A stretch of 64,000 nucleotides of DNA from Micrasema longulum (taxonomy: Eukaryota > Arthropoda > Insecta > Trichoptera > Brachycentridae). This document shows positions 40,615-51,639 of this stretch, piece by piece. The stretch spans positions 1-64,000 of the forward strand of contig JAGVSM010002671.1 of NCBI GenBank assembly GCA_022494885.1, read 5' to 3'. Under the pieces are notes generated by a model. The model had not been told where the DNA came from, ran no database searches, and saw only the letters and a list, made by a program, of their open reading frames with translations. The stretch's first letter is position 1. Each line of letters begins with the position of its first letter. The position numbers were made by a program, and so were the translations under genes.

Positions 40615-40775
40615 AAATGTTTTTTTTACATTATACATAAGAGGTAAAACAGAGTATTAAAAAAAAAGATAATTACATAGCAATGAAACACATATTAGTA
40701 GTAAAAATAGTAATGAAAAAAATCCCACAAAGGCATGGCCTGTTCGTGGGTATACAAAAAAGTGTAGATTCATAA
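40615..40775 (-). mobile_element. Family B LINE 3' end, truncated
   Basis: Plus-strand TACATTATACATAAGAGGTA, TAATTACATAGCAATGAAAC, TCCCACAAAGGCATGGCCTG and TTCGTGGGTATAC are the reverse of the family B terminus. 5'-truncated just past the hairpin. Confidence 0.75.
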
Positions 40776-41115
40776 TTTTAAAAAATAAGAGAGATAAATT
40801 AACTCTTGTATCCTACGTCGACTAGGGTGACATCACAGCCACGCAAAAGTTAAATTTAAATTATATTTATTTACCAAATATTTTATTGAAACGTAAGTCG
40901 AAACTAGACTCATCCTATTAATGTAGAATTTCACTCTTCCTATTCGCAGTGATTAATGTATCGGACATCGAATTACTTTTAACGGAGTAAGGGAATTCTA
41001 TTAAGATAAGTAATTGTGATTGGCTGAAGTATCCACCCCTTCTCTTGACTCAGTCAAACTGCAAAGTACAGGATGATCCTTTTCCTTTTTAAGAAATATA
41101 TAAAATATTATACTT
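40776..41115. other. Unassigned sequence
   Basis: No gene or recognised repeat. Confidence 0.35.
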
Positions 41116-42260
41116 TATAAAATCTGCCAAACAAAATAGATTTGTTACCCTTGAAATCGACGCACTGTATCTGAATTATGCTATTTACATAAATTATTAA
41201 ATAATAAAGTAGACTCTTTTAACCTACTCTCCAAAATTAATATTAATGTCCCCTTTCGCGTGACAAGAAATAAGTATTTGTTCCATCTGCCAGTCTGTAG
41301 CACTAACTATGCACAACACTCTTTTCTCTATCGTCCTTGCTCTAACTATAACTGCTTTTTATCTATTGATATATTTTACATACCCCTTTATTTATTTTAA
41401 AATAAATTAAAAGTCCTTATTTCTGGCTCTAATACGATCCTACTTACTTTTTAATGATGCTCATACTTACTCCTTCACTAATACACATAAACACACATAT
41501 ACACTTACTTTCACACAAATACACATAACCACACCCCTTTGTTGTTACACAATTCAATAATATGTTTTTTATTTTTTTATTTATTTAATCCAATATAAAA
41601 TACAAAACAAATACATAGTTAACAAAAAATGTTTATACAATAGGTAGGTACATTCAATATATATTTATTTTTTATGGATATAGCCACTCCACTGGCCCAC
41701 AGGCACGTTCCGGGGTGTCAGTGTATTATTTATTTATACATAATTGTACATAATTTCACATCAATTGTGTAAAAATTCAAAAGAAATAAAAATAAAAAAA
41801 ATTAAAACATATCTACATCAATAAAACGAAAAAGGATTTTCAAGAAACTATAATTACATTCTTATATATGAAACATGTTCCTCAGCTTCCTGTTTAGTCT
41901 TTTTAGTAATCCATTTATGTACTCTAGCTTTGAAAATATTGTTTTTCATTTTGTTCGCCAATATTTCCTTGCTTAAAAAGTTGTAAAGCTTAGGGGCCAG
42001 AAAAGTATAATGCCTTTGTCCGTAATTTGTTTTTTTCTTTGGGAGCAGAAGTATTGTCTTTTGTCTTTGCCTAGTGTCGTAAATTTGTTGTCCGTCATTA
42101 TGTCTGTCGGGATTTTGATGGAAATGTCTTAAAATTGTCTTTATGTATGATTGTTATTTTGAAACTTTGCTGGTCTGTCTCAAAACTGTATTTTTTTTAA
42201 ATCTTACTTTATCATTGTCGACTGTTTGTTTCTTTAAAATAAATAAATAAATCAATATAT
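41116..42260 (+). mobile_element. LINE J1 3' end, split by LINE C
   Basis: Starts at the AATCTGCCAAACAAAATAGA position, runs through the decayed tail and UTR to AATTCAATAATATG at 41565, and resumes after the insert with GATTGTTATTTTGAAACTTT and GTTTGTTTCTTTAAAATAAA. Compared with other J1 copies the join is seamless. Confidence 0.8.
41566..42147 (-). mobile_element. LINE family C nested in J1
   Basis: The minus strand encodes IYDTRQRQKTILLLPKKKTN, YGQRHYTFLAPKLYNFLSKE and KARVHKWITKKTKQEAEEHV, then the family C UTR ending in an AATAAATAAAAAAATAAAAA tail (plus-strand T run at 41567). The open tail is better preserved than at 32730. Confidence 0.8.
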
Positions 42261-42910
42261 TTTTTTTAAATTATACGGAAATTATTTTCGATACACTATT
42301 GAATAAAAAGCTTTTATTTGGCCATAGTTTTTAGTTTCAACGTCAAACATCAAACATCATCAAACAAACGTATGATTCTTATTAAGAAACTTTGCTGGTC
42401 TGTCTTAAAACTGTATTTTTTTTTATGTTACTTTGTCGACTGTTTGTTTCTTTAAAATAAATGAAATACATAATAATTTCGCAAATGTCAAAAATGAAAG
42501 TGACGTATAAAGCTGTATTATGTTAAAAGGTAAGGAAATCATACCATTTTGCAATTGTAAAACACCGTATTCTTTTCAAAATTGCACAATGAGAATGTCT
42601 TGGGTTTTAAAAAAAATAAACTTTTGTAAATTATGCCAACAAAAATTACATTAGTTGCTTAAAAAAAAAAATGTAACTCAGATGTAATTACTTTGTGACT
42701 GGAAAATAACTTTTGAGATTTAGTCTAAACTTGCATGCATTGGTATTCATACAAAGTATTTAAGTAAAATTTGTCCAATCAATTATAAGCTAGTAAATGG
42801 AACAGGAAAGTTGACAATGAATAAACTTTGGTTATAGGTTTTTAAAAATAACGACAAACACATTTTTTTCAATTGCCATTAAAGCACTAAATGACAAAGA
42901 AACTCTAATA
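42261..42910. repeat. Duplicated J1 flank and second J1 terminus, then unassigned
   Basis: 42275-42350 repeats the flank of the other J1 copy. 42368-42470 is a second J1 terminus (GATTCTTATTAAGAAACTTT, TTGTCGACTGTTTGTTTCTT). 42475-42910 is AT-rich with nothing recognised. Confidence 0.6.
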
Positions 42911-43714
42911 GCCCCGCCACACTATGCTCCTTGCGCTGCTCATGCTCATGCTCCCTTGCCTTGCCCTCTCCGCCCACACACTGCTCTACTCGCGCAATAA
43001 ATCGCACTTGTCATTTGTCTTTCTATACAATGGACGATGAAACTGTGACAGCATGCGCGATATGCATTTTTAGTACGGCTTATTATATCAATGTATATTA
43101 ATATGAAATATTTTTATGTTTTTTTAAATATTTTTTTTTTAATTTCTATAAAATAAAAACGTACCTTATAATCTTTTCCAGAATACTTTCTTTTCTCTTT
43201 CTTATATTACAAAAAAAAATATTGTACCTGTCTATTTATTATAGAAGGAAAAATTCATAAACATTTCTTGTATACCCACGAACAAACCATGCCTTAGTGG
43301 GATTTTTGTTACTATTTTTACTGTTAATATATGTATATCATTGCTATGTAATTATCATTTATCTTTTTAATACTCTGTTTTACCTCTTATATATATTGAA
43401 AAAAAAACAAATAATTAAAAATAAAAAAATAATTAAAAATGTCACACAAAGAAATATACATCATTCAAAAATGACGCGTGCGTCTTGTGTGAGCGATCTA
43501 TGCGTACTGCGAGACTGCGACCGCGCGATTATGTGGCCACTCACTCGCGCTCATATTGCCGGTCCTTTGACTCGCGCTCAAAAAACCGACAAAATAGGGA
43601 GCGATGGGCACGACGAGGAGCATGACGTGCGGCATGACAAGTAATGTTGCCACACTACGTCTCTGCCTCCTTTTCTCGCTACTTTCTATGCCGCTCGTCG
43701 AGTGTGTGGCAGGC
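42911..43714. mobile_element. DNA element with imperfect terminal inverted repeats
   Basis: Left end GCCCCGCCACACTATG; right end inverted GCCTGCCACACACTCG. Both sides are GC-rich with CTCGCGC-type repeats, the right part also carrying GCGATCTATGCGTACTGCG. A family B LINE lies inside. No transposase. CGCCACAC-type ends occur in several insect transposon families; the superfamily is left open. The 115- and 105-codon overlapping frames here are not supported as genes. Confidence 0.5.
43070..43435 (+). mobile_element. Family B LINE 3' UTR, nested
   Basis: Contains TTTTCCAGAATACTTTCTTT, GTATACCCACGAACAAACCA, TATCATTGCTATGTAATTAT and CCTCTTATATATATTGAAAA with an A-rich end. Confidence 0.75.
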
Positions 43715-45340
43715 CTATAAGATACAGAGTCAATAATGTATATTTGTAATCGCTCTGAAGATTTTATGTTCAACTTATCGTCATAGTGAAGGTATGGCTT
43801 TTTTTTATCGCCCACGAGACGTCAATACTGAAAGCTGTTTTCTGTGCGTCTTTTCAAATCAGGACCACACACCTTAGTTCAAAGATAAGACGTAAACTGC
43901 TTAGTACAAATATCAATTGTGGACGTCCAGAACTGGAGAACCTAATTCCTTGTAAAGTTCTGTAGTTCAACCAGCCGCATTTCTTTAGCTTAATGATCAT
44001 TATCACTGAAAGTGACTTTACTGTGTTCATTATTTATTATGGAATTTCCAAATTAACAAGCCGGGCGTGTGATATGGAACAGATAATGGCCCATTTTACA
44101 CGTATCATCCAAATCCACACGGAACGGTAAAACAAGTGTGGAATTATATTTGTTATGTTATTTTATATTTTTTATTTAATTTACTTAGCGGCTTCTCTTA
44201 AGAAAAAATCATACAACAAAAAAATCAAGTGGAAAAAAGTAGGCCTCATATTGTACTAGTTATTGTGTTGTCTAGCGTTCAATAAATAAATATAATTTTC
44301 AAAAATTATTGTACAGTTAATATCAATCCACAATAAGGCATTTTTTCAAACCGTGTGGATTTTTTAAATAACGTATTAGTACGCAGTGGTTTCGTAGTTT
44401 TCATGTGCCCAGCAGTCCATTTTAAGGGTTTTTTTTTTATTACTCTACCAAAAATGCAAAAAGAAAACATTTTTAAAACCACTCTGTGTAAACGAGATTT
44501 AAGACAACCTCACTTTTTGTAAATAATGATCAAACTTCTCTTTTATCTGATCACTGGGAACAAATCAATTAAGTTTGTTTTTTTTTTTTTTACTATGAAC
44601 TTCTTGCAAACCTACTAATCGACTTTTGTCGAAAGGTTAAAAATCGGTTTCCTTGTTACAAAAAATTCTTCAACTATATATTTTTCAACAGAGATGAAAA
44701 ATTGCTTAAAGACGAGAATAATATGAGAATATCTGCATTTAACGGGCTCATGCGTCCGTTTGATAGCATAGGGAAATATCACATACTACGATTACCGATA
44801 AAAATATATGAAATGGATTCTTTTTTTAAATATTGTGCTTTTAAAATCAATATGTTTATTGCGGAGAATTTTTTTCATTCATAACCTTAAAAAAAAAAAA
44901 AAAAAAAAATATATCCCTACAAAAACGTGACATGTTTGATCTTGATAATTGTGACGTCAAGATTTGTAACGATGTTTTGTTTCAATTTAAACGGCCACAA
45001 ATATCAAAATTAACATGAATCGAGACGGATTAGAGGCGTGGCTAGTATAATTATTTTTGCTTTTCGTGTTTTGTATTTGTATCCACACAGTGCCTATAAA
45101 TATGAGTCATATACTCGTATATTTGGCGTTTGTGCGGATGTTGGGCCACCGGGAGCTGACAGTAGCTTGTTACTTGACCCAATGTCTGCACAGTAGTTAA
45201 ATGTGTGAGCTGTACTAATACTATAATGTTGTTTTCTTTTTCTTTCTTTAAAAAAAAAAATAATTCTCTCTTACTATTAAATATATCTGTGTGAATTTAA
45301 ATGTGAATATGTGATATTTTAAATGTTTTTTATATATATT
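43715..45340. other. Unassigned sequence
   Basis: 1.6 kb without a supported gene. 44685-44760 has decayed family A landmarks (CAACAGAGATGAAAAATTGC, GCATTTAACGGGCTCATG). An A run of about 25 sits at 44888-44910. CCTATAAATATGAGTCATAT at 45091 looks TATA-like, but I see no transcript to attach. Confidence 0.35.
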
Positions 45341-45790
45341 TTTTAGACACTATATGTTGGATGCTCGATACCTTCGACCTCGGGACTGTAAACAAGGCCT
45401 GCCCTCTCGCGATACGCGTGTTCGAAGAAAACAGGGAACGTTTGATATTAGGTAAACTAATTGACTTTATGGTTTTGAGTGTCAATCCTGGAATTAATGA
45501 AAGGAGTAAGGACTTACGGTTTCCTCCCTTTGGCACTGGTCCAGAAAGACACCGTTATCGTTTGCACTGGTCACTTTGCACGTTTTCTCGTATGTTGGTG
45601 ATTCGAAATCACTGCCACGCTCGCGGTACGGTTTTCGTTGTTGTTCGCGGTACGGTTTTTTTGTTGTGTTGTCACGCGTTGCTTTCTTGACTCACCGTCA
45701 GGGAGAAGTAGGTATATTGGAATTCAAAACAAGGACCACCGGAATCAAAGGAAGGAATGGCTTGACACTTGAATAAAAGAAAATGAATCC
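45341..45790 (+). other. Open frame of 109 codons, unrecognised
   Basis: The plus frame at 45361-45690 starts MLDTFDLGTVNKACPLAIRV and ends in a Cys/His-rich part encoded by a 24-base imperfect tandem repeat (GCGGTACGGTTTT at 45626 and 45650). The composition is GC-richer than its flanks. No domain is recognised, and overlapping frames are also open, so I make no functional call. Confidence 0.3.
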
Positions 45791-45826
45791 GAAACACTAT
45801 AAGTATAATATATTAAATCATGTAAA

Positions 45827-45880
45827 TGAATGCCTCGACACGGGTTGTGCCCAGTGAGGTATTCATATTAAAAAAAAAGT
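45827..45880 (+). mobile_element. LINE family D 3' terminus with hairpin
   Basis: TGAATGCCTC (45827-45836) pairs with GAGGTATTCA (45856-45865), ten pairs with one G-U, over a loop containing GGGTTGTGCCC, then an A-rich tail. 15052 and 26031 are weaker copies. Confidence 0.65.
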
Positions 45881-46689
45881 ATTATGTAAAACGTGAAATA
45901 ATAAATAAATAAACAAATGTTCCGTTTTCGTTGGGATTCGAAATTATATATTTAAAAATACTTTTTGTGCTACTAATAAGCAGCAAAAAAAAATTTTTTT
46001 TTCTCTACAGTATTTCATAGACCCTTAATAATTTTAATCTGTTTTAAAAAATGTTATTTGCTTATTGCTACTGTAAGTTTATGCACCAGTTATTTTTCGT
46101 TATAAAACGGTTTTGGGTATGTGGAGGAAGTAATTTCATTGTTGTTTTTTATTTGTTAGTTGTATACCTACCTTTATCAGATATGTGTATTTGTTCTAGT
46201 ACTTATTTATTTATTATCATGCTCATTTTGTTTATCTGTACATATTTAATTTTTAATGTGCATTAATCGGTTTCACTATTCATAGTTATTTAGTTTTTAT
46301 TTATTTATTATTGACATACAATATTACATTTTAGTTATTTTAAAACATTTTTAAAATTATTTTTTTTTTTACAGGACTCACCAAGCCAATGAATATGGCT
46401 TGTCGGTAATTATTTATCATTATTTGTTGAAACCGGATTTTCTAATTTTTTTTTAATTGTTAATTATGTAGATATATTTTATTTTACATGAACAAGATAT
46501 TAAGAAAATCGGAGGTGTGAGGATGACGCTTACGGTCGTGTTGATCTCTGCCTTTGAAGTTTTAATTTCTAATAAATAATTTAATTCACTTACAAGGAGT
46601 GCATATGGAGCAAAAATGGTCTGATGAAATATTGTGATTCTAAAGACTGATACAAAGAAAAAAATAAATTGATAAAGCGATATTATAAA
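45881..46689. other. Unassigned sequence
   Basis: AT-rich. CACCAAGCCAATGAATATGG with GCTTGTCGGTAATTA at 46380 looks like a repeat terminus without a partner here. No gene. Confidence 0.3.
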
Positions 46690-46935
46690 ACTATTAAAAC
46701 CCGAAAAGTATTTTGGACAAACCATAAGATACCCAGTGAAAAATGAGAATCTACATCTCATTGCGAAAGGTGAAATTGAGAGCAGAAGTGGGCCCAGGAA
46801 GAGAAGAATTTCCTGGCTGATGAACTTGCAGCCGTGGTATGACAAGTCTTCATATGAGCTTTTTCGGGCAGCCGTAAATAAAGTAATGCTGGCTAACATG
46901 ATCGCAGACGTCCGATATTGGACATGCTGTAACAA
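46690..46935 (+). mobile_element. LINE remnant, C-terminal end
   Basis: Plus strand: NENLHLIAKGEIESRSGPRK, RRISWLMNLQPWYDKSSYEL, FRAAVNKVMLANMIADVR. GKIEGKRGPGRRRISWLKNL-type sequence followed by FRAAVNK..MI..VR is the usual end of insect endonuclease-reverse transcriptase LINEs. The frame is open, but the piece is 5'-truncated. Confidence 0.8.
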
Positions 46936-48664
46936 TTATATTTCACTCTGCCCCATTTAAGCAGCGCGTAACTAAGCACGGGTCCAAATAATATTTTTTG
47001 ATACGTTAAAATTCAAGCATGGCAATACCACGTGAGACCGTGCAGAAAAACCGCCCGTGACAAGCGAAATTTGTGAATAAACGTGTAACTTAACAAAATC
47101 TAAGATGTAGTTTTTTTATATCGTGGGAGCATTGCCTTACGGCATGTAAGTATTATGTAATTGAATTTGTAATCGTATTATCTTTTCGATTTGCCAGAAC
47201 ACGGAATCTAATGATGTATTTTTGTCCATAATTATAGGCTTCCTGAAAACCATATTTTATTTTTCATATTTAAAATATATGGTATATAACCATCTTTATA
47301 ATGGATTATCATTACATCTGTCTAAATCTTAACAATTTAGTTAAATTTTTACTTATAAAATCTGAATTATTTAACCCGATGCCGAATCGACTACAATAAG
47401 ATCAGTCAAAGTTTTATTTAGAGAAATGACGCAGAAATCTATGGCTTACACTAAGATGTTGGCTAGATGTACCTTTAAAAACTGAAACCTTTTACATAAT
47501 ACTCCGGCTATTTGAAACAGAAAAAATACTTTGAATGTCTACAAAGCAGATTTCAAAGAATTTAACGTGGATGATTGGTGTCAAGAATCAAATATTTAAT
47601 ATTTATTTTCATTTTCATTTTATTTCCAAATCATTTGTAATTTGGTTTTCTAGATTTTATATTTAGCTGGGTAAACGCATAAAACTTTATATTTTTTTCT
47701 TGTAAGAATAAAATTATAATTTTTAGAATTAATATTTTGTTATTTTGCAATTACCTGGTCTACATATTTTAATAAGAAATACATTGTGATTATTGGGGCT
47801 CTGAGATTATTTAAATTTTGAATCCCATTTTTTATTTTGATTCTTCACACATCTTGTGGGAAGGTCGGACATAATTATTGTCCACATTTTGGAGAGATTC
47901 TCATCTTTACTAGTTGAGCGACACTGGTGAATAGCGTATATTTTGTGATGGATTTAATCTGCATTTATTTGTTCGGCTCACTTTTAGCATCGTCTTACAA
48001 CGAGGCACAGAGCGTAGCTGTCAACCAATAAAGGCACCATTTAATTTTTCTACACAATTGAGGTTAATTTTTTTTGTAAATCTTTGAAATCTGATGATAC
48101 ATTGAGTGTTGACATTCTTTTATTTATAAAAAAATTGGCATTTTTTACACTCCTCACATTGCACCCAGAAAATAAAAAGGATAAAGGTTTTTCGAATCAT
48201 AATTATCTCTTAATAATAAGGGGGAATTTCATGAAACCAAAAGAATTAAAATTCACTACACAAATGAAGCGGATTGAAAATTTTACCTGTTCGGAAAATT
48301 ATTAGAATTCAGATGAAATATTCACGTCACATTCGCGAATCACGTACGAAGGGAGACATGCGGGGGAGGAATGTTTAATTAAGGGGCGAATAGTGAATTA
48401 TTAAACATCCCTCAAACCGTTTAATTATTCTTCATCCCTTTATTGGTTTCGATATCACGTTTAACTTCATACAACGGATTATTGAAGCCTTAAAACAAGC
48501 CTTTTATTTCGGGTTACGCATACATTTTAAAACTAACAAAGTTTTATTTGCCGTTTGAAAATTTAGACGTCCCTGGAGGTTTTTTTGCGTTTTTCAATCT
48601 TTAAATATTGAAAGAGTTTTACATTTCTAAGTACATTGCAACAAAATAACATTGTAAAAAAGAG
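46936..48664. other. AT-rich unassigned sequence
   Basis: 1.7 kb with only short frames (e.g. 48084-48305) that I do not recognise and no repeat family landmarks. Confidence 0.4.
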
Positions 48665-49174
48665 TATATGAAAGTCTTGGCATTAACAGACTTTTGTTAT
48701 ATTGCTATAATATTGTTTCAATTTATCATATTGAATTTATTTTATTTCTTAATTTAACTTTTTGTACATAATGTAAACTGTACATTGGCTTGCTTATTCT
48801 CAAAGGGTATTTTTTTCTAACCAACGAATAAAATAAAAGTTTTACTAACATAATTTAAGGTACAAAACATATTCTATGGAAAATAAAATAAAAACCCAAA
48901 GATACACAAAAAAGAAATAACTGTATTTGAATATAAATTACCTTAAATCATTACTATAACTCAGTGGGAAAACGAAATAAAGAGGAAAGAGGAAAGGAGG
49001 TGATATTAAGGAAGAAAATGGAGATGTTTCTTCAAACGTGATTAGTATGAGTTTGCCAGCATAGACGTTCATCCATTAGTACTTTTAAATTTTTAATAGA
49101 ATTCCTCTATTGGATATAGGCTCAGTTGATATTATATTTCAAAATAATGTTTTTATCAATTATTCATATTAAAA
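48665..49174. other. Family A scrap and unassigned sequence
   Basis: GAAAGTCTTGGCATTAACAG (48669) is a truncated family A landmark. 48720-48850 ends ACCAACGAATAAAATAAAAG, LINE-tail-like. Otherwise nothing. Confidence 0.35.
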
Positions 49175-49590
49175 AATTAAATAGGGATGAAGAACACTTT
49201 AGAGAGCTGAATAAGGAAGTCTAGGCATTTACAGGGCTTACGACCAGTCATTTACTGATTTAAGTGGCCATTCTACATACGGTGTAACATTCATCATTTT
49301 GCCATTGTTCTTCTTCCATCCGTCTATGTTAGTGAAGTGATAGGGCTGAAACCTTCATTGTTGTGAACAGATTCATCTGATAGAATTATTCCACATGGTA
49401 GGCAACGCCTGAAAACAATTTTCCGATTTGAAAACTTCTTCTTGGACCAGTTGGTTTTATTACAATATTTTGAGTTTGTCCAAATGTTTGTAAACAAAAG
49501 ACTGGTTTTCACCTCCTCGGAAGTCATTAAGACTAACCAATTATAACAGGGGTGGGGAACATTTGGACAAACTCAAAATATTGTTATTAT
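49175..49590 (+). mobile_element. Family A repeat with inverted termini
   Basis: Complete landmark order from GGGATGAAGAACACTTTAGA through GGCATTTACAGGGCTTACGA, CGGTGTAACATTCATCATTT and GAAGTGATAGGGCTGAAACC to CAATATTTTGAGTTTGTCC. The terminus then runs directly into a head segment (TGTTTGTAAACAAAAGACTG). A 27-bp perfect inverted repeat of the terminus lies at 49462-49488 and 49558-49584. Confidence 0.85.
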
Positions 49591-49601
49591 TTATATTGAT
49601 A

Positions 49602-49697
49602 CGGGTTATGGTCTTGTGGCTAGTGTCTCGGACTCATGGCTCAAAGATCCGTGGTTCGAATCCCACTCTACCCCAACTTGATTCCCATTTTCTAAAT
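49602..49697 (+). mobile_element. SINE1, 3'-truncated
   Basis: Head GTCTTGTGGCTAGTGTCTCG, B box GGTTCGAATCCC, body ACCCCAACTTGATTCCCATT to 49697, where similarity to the family stops. It sits 17 bases beyond a family A terminus. Confidence 0.8.
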
Positions 49698-50364
49698 TTC
49701 CATGTTTGTTTGCTAACATGTAGAGCCGTGGAATAGGTGAGTATTTAGCATATTTTGAACTATGCAAATCAACAGTAAAAGTATTATTTTGTCTTGTCCC
49801 ACGCTGTCTCATAAAAATTCAAATAATTTAAAATGTTTAAAACAAAATTTATTGTCATTGACAATACAGATTAGGTCATTATTTATACAATAACAACTGA
49901 TTTGTAAAAATAAAAAACCTATCTAAAAAGTAAAAGTAGAGGAAATAAATTATAGTAATATCAACGATGTAATGAAAAAAACCTGTGAACATTTGATCGA
50001 TGGAAATAGTAGAGTAGTACCTTTTTGTATTAAGGGCTTCTATGATTGAATCGGCTTAATTTAATCTGTCTTCTACCCTTTTAAGGTCAGTTGATAACAC
50101 AGTATGATGTTAATCAGTTGTCAGACAAAGGACAAACCAGGAAACAGGGCATCGGTAACCCTATAAGGACAAATAATAGAGTAGTGAAATCGATTATGTA
50201 TTCATGGTTTTCTTGTGACGGAGAATTTGTACAATTAGATGTCAATCGATTTACGATTGGCTGGATTATTTTTTGTAAATTATGTACAGTGCGCTCGGAT
50301 ATTTAATAAGACTATGTGTTAGTGTACGTCAGTGAACAATCTTTTTTTTTTTTAATCGTATTAC
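49698..50364. other. Unassigned sequence
   Basis: No gene; the 71-codon plus frame at 50091-50306 is not recognised. Confidence 0.35.
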
Positions 50365-51450
50365 CACAGAGATAAAGAACTCTTAAGAGAAGGGAATAAC
50401 GAAAACTAGGCATCACAGGGCTTATGACCTGCCATTAGCTGGTTTGAGTGGCCAATTTATACACCGTGTAACATTCTGCCTATATTTGAACATGTATATT
50501 CCTTCAATTCTTCCATATATCGATGTTCGCGAAGTCAAAGAGCGGAAACATTTATTTATTCATCTAATTTATTTATTTCTCCTACATACTACGCAACGCC
50601 TGAATTTTTCTTATTTTTTTTAATTTCTATACTTCTTCATGGAGCAGGTTGATTTAACAATAATATTTTGAGATTGTCCAATATTGATATTAACTTCTCT
50701 AAAATGTTCTTTATCTCTGTTGTAATTTGTTAATATTAACAGGTCTCTAGGTAGTTGAATCCAGTTCATGTCTACAAAAATTTGGACTAACTCAAAATAT
50801 TGTTAACAAACCAATTTATACACCGTGTAACATTCACCATTCTGCCTATATTTGAACATATATATTCCTTCAATTCTTCCATATGTTGATATTTGTGAAG
50901 CGAAGAGAGCTGAAACCTTAATTGTTGCGGGTGAGATTCACATATGATTTAATTATTTCACCTACATACTAGGCAATGCCTAAAAATATATTTAAATTTT
51001 TATACTTCTTTTTGAAATAGGTGGATTTATCAACAATGTTTTGATTATGTCCAAATTTTTGTAGACAAGGACTGGATTCATCCCCCTTGAGAGCTGTCAA
51101 TTGCATTGCCTAGTATGTAGCTGAAATATCTCAGTTATTTGAATCTCACCCTCAACAATAAAAGTTTCAGCTCTCTAACTTCACAAATATCAACAGATGA
51201 AAGAATTGAAGGAATGTAGATGAATAAATATAGGTAAAATGGTGAATGTAACACAGTGCGTATAGTAGACACTTAAACCAGCCAATGACAAGTCATAAGC
51301 CCTGTGGATGCCTAGTCTTTTATATTCGCTTCTCTAAAAAGATTTTCGTCTCTGTTGTAATATGTAAACATTGACAGCTCTCTAGCAGGTTAAATCCAGT
51401 CCTTGTCTACAAAAATTTGGTCAAAAAAACAAACAAACACAAAACATTGT
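50365..51450. mobile_element. Cluster of four family A pieces in alternating orientation
   Basis: Plus copy 50365-50682, inverted head 50683-50805, a second plus copy 50812-51045 that starts mid-element, a head segment 51046-51095, and a minus copy 51096-51450. The first two plus copies share private variants (CCAATTTATACACCGTGTAA), so one arose from the other locally. At 51030-51070 a tail joins a head in the same direction (GATTATGTCCAAATTTTTGT), a tandem junction. Confidence 0.85.
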
Positions 51451-51639
51451 TGATACAAATTTTAGTTTTTTAAACACCCTCATTTAAATAATTTATATGA
51501 AAACTTATAATACGCTTACGTAAAATAAGATTAATTTAATATTTGAAAAGACTGTGCATTGTAGTTTTACTCAACAGTTAAAAAAGTAAGAAATTTGAAG
51601 AGAAACTTTTTTAATATCTACCATAATAAATAATATAAA

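Noticed and set aside
43297..43815. Overlapping frames of 115 and 105 codons
   Set aside because: They fall in family B and a TIR element, on both strands at once, with no domain.
46453..46935. 160-codon minus-strand frame
   Set aside because: Antisense shadow of the LINE tail at 46690-46935, where the plus frame has the real motifs.
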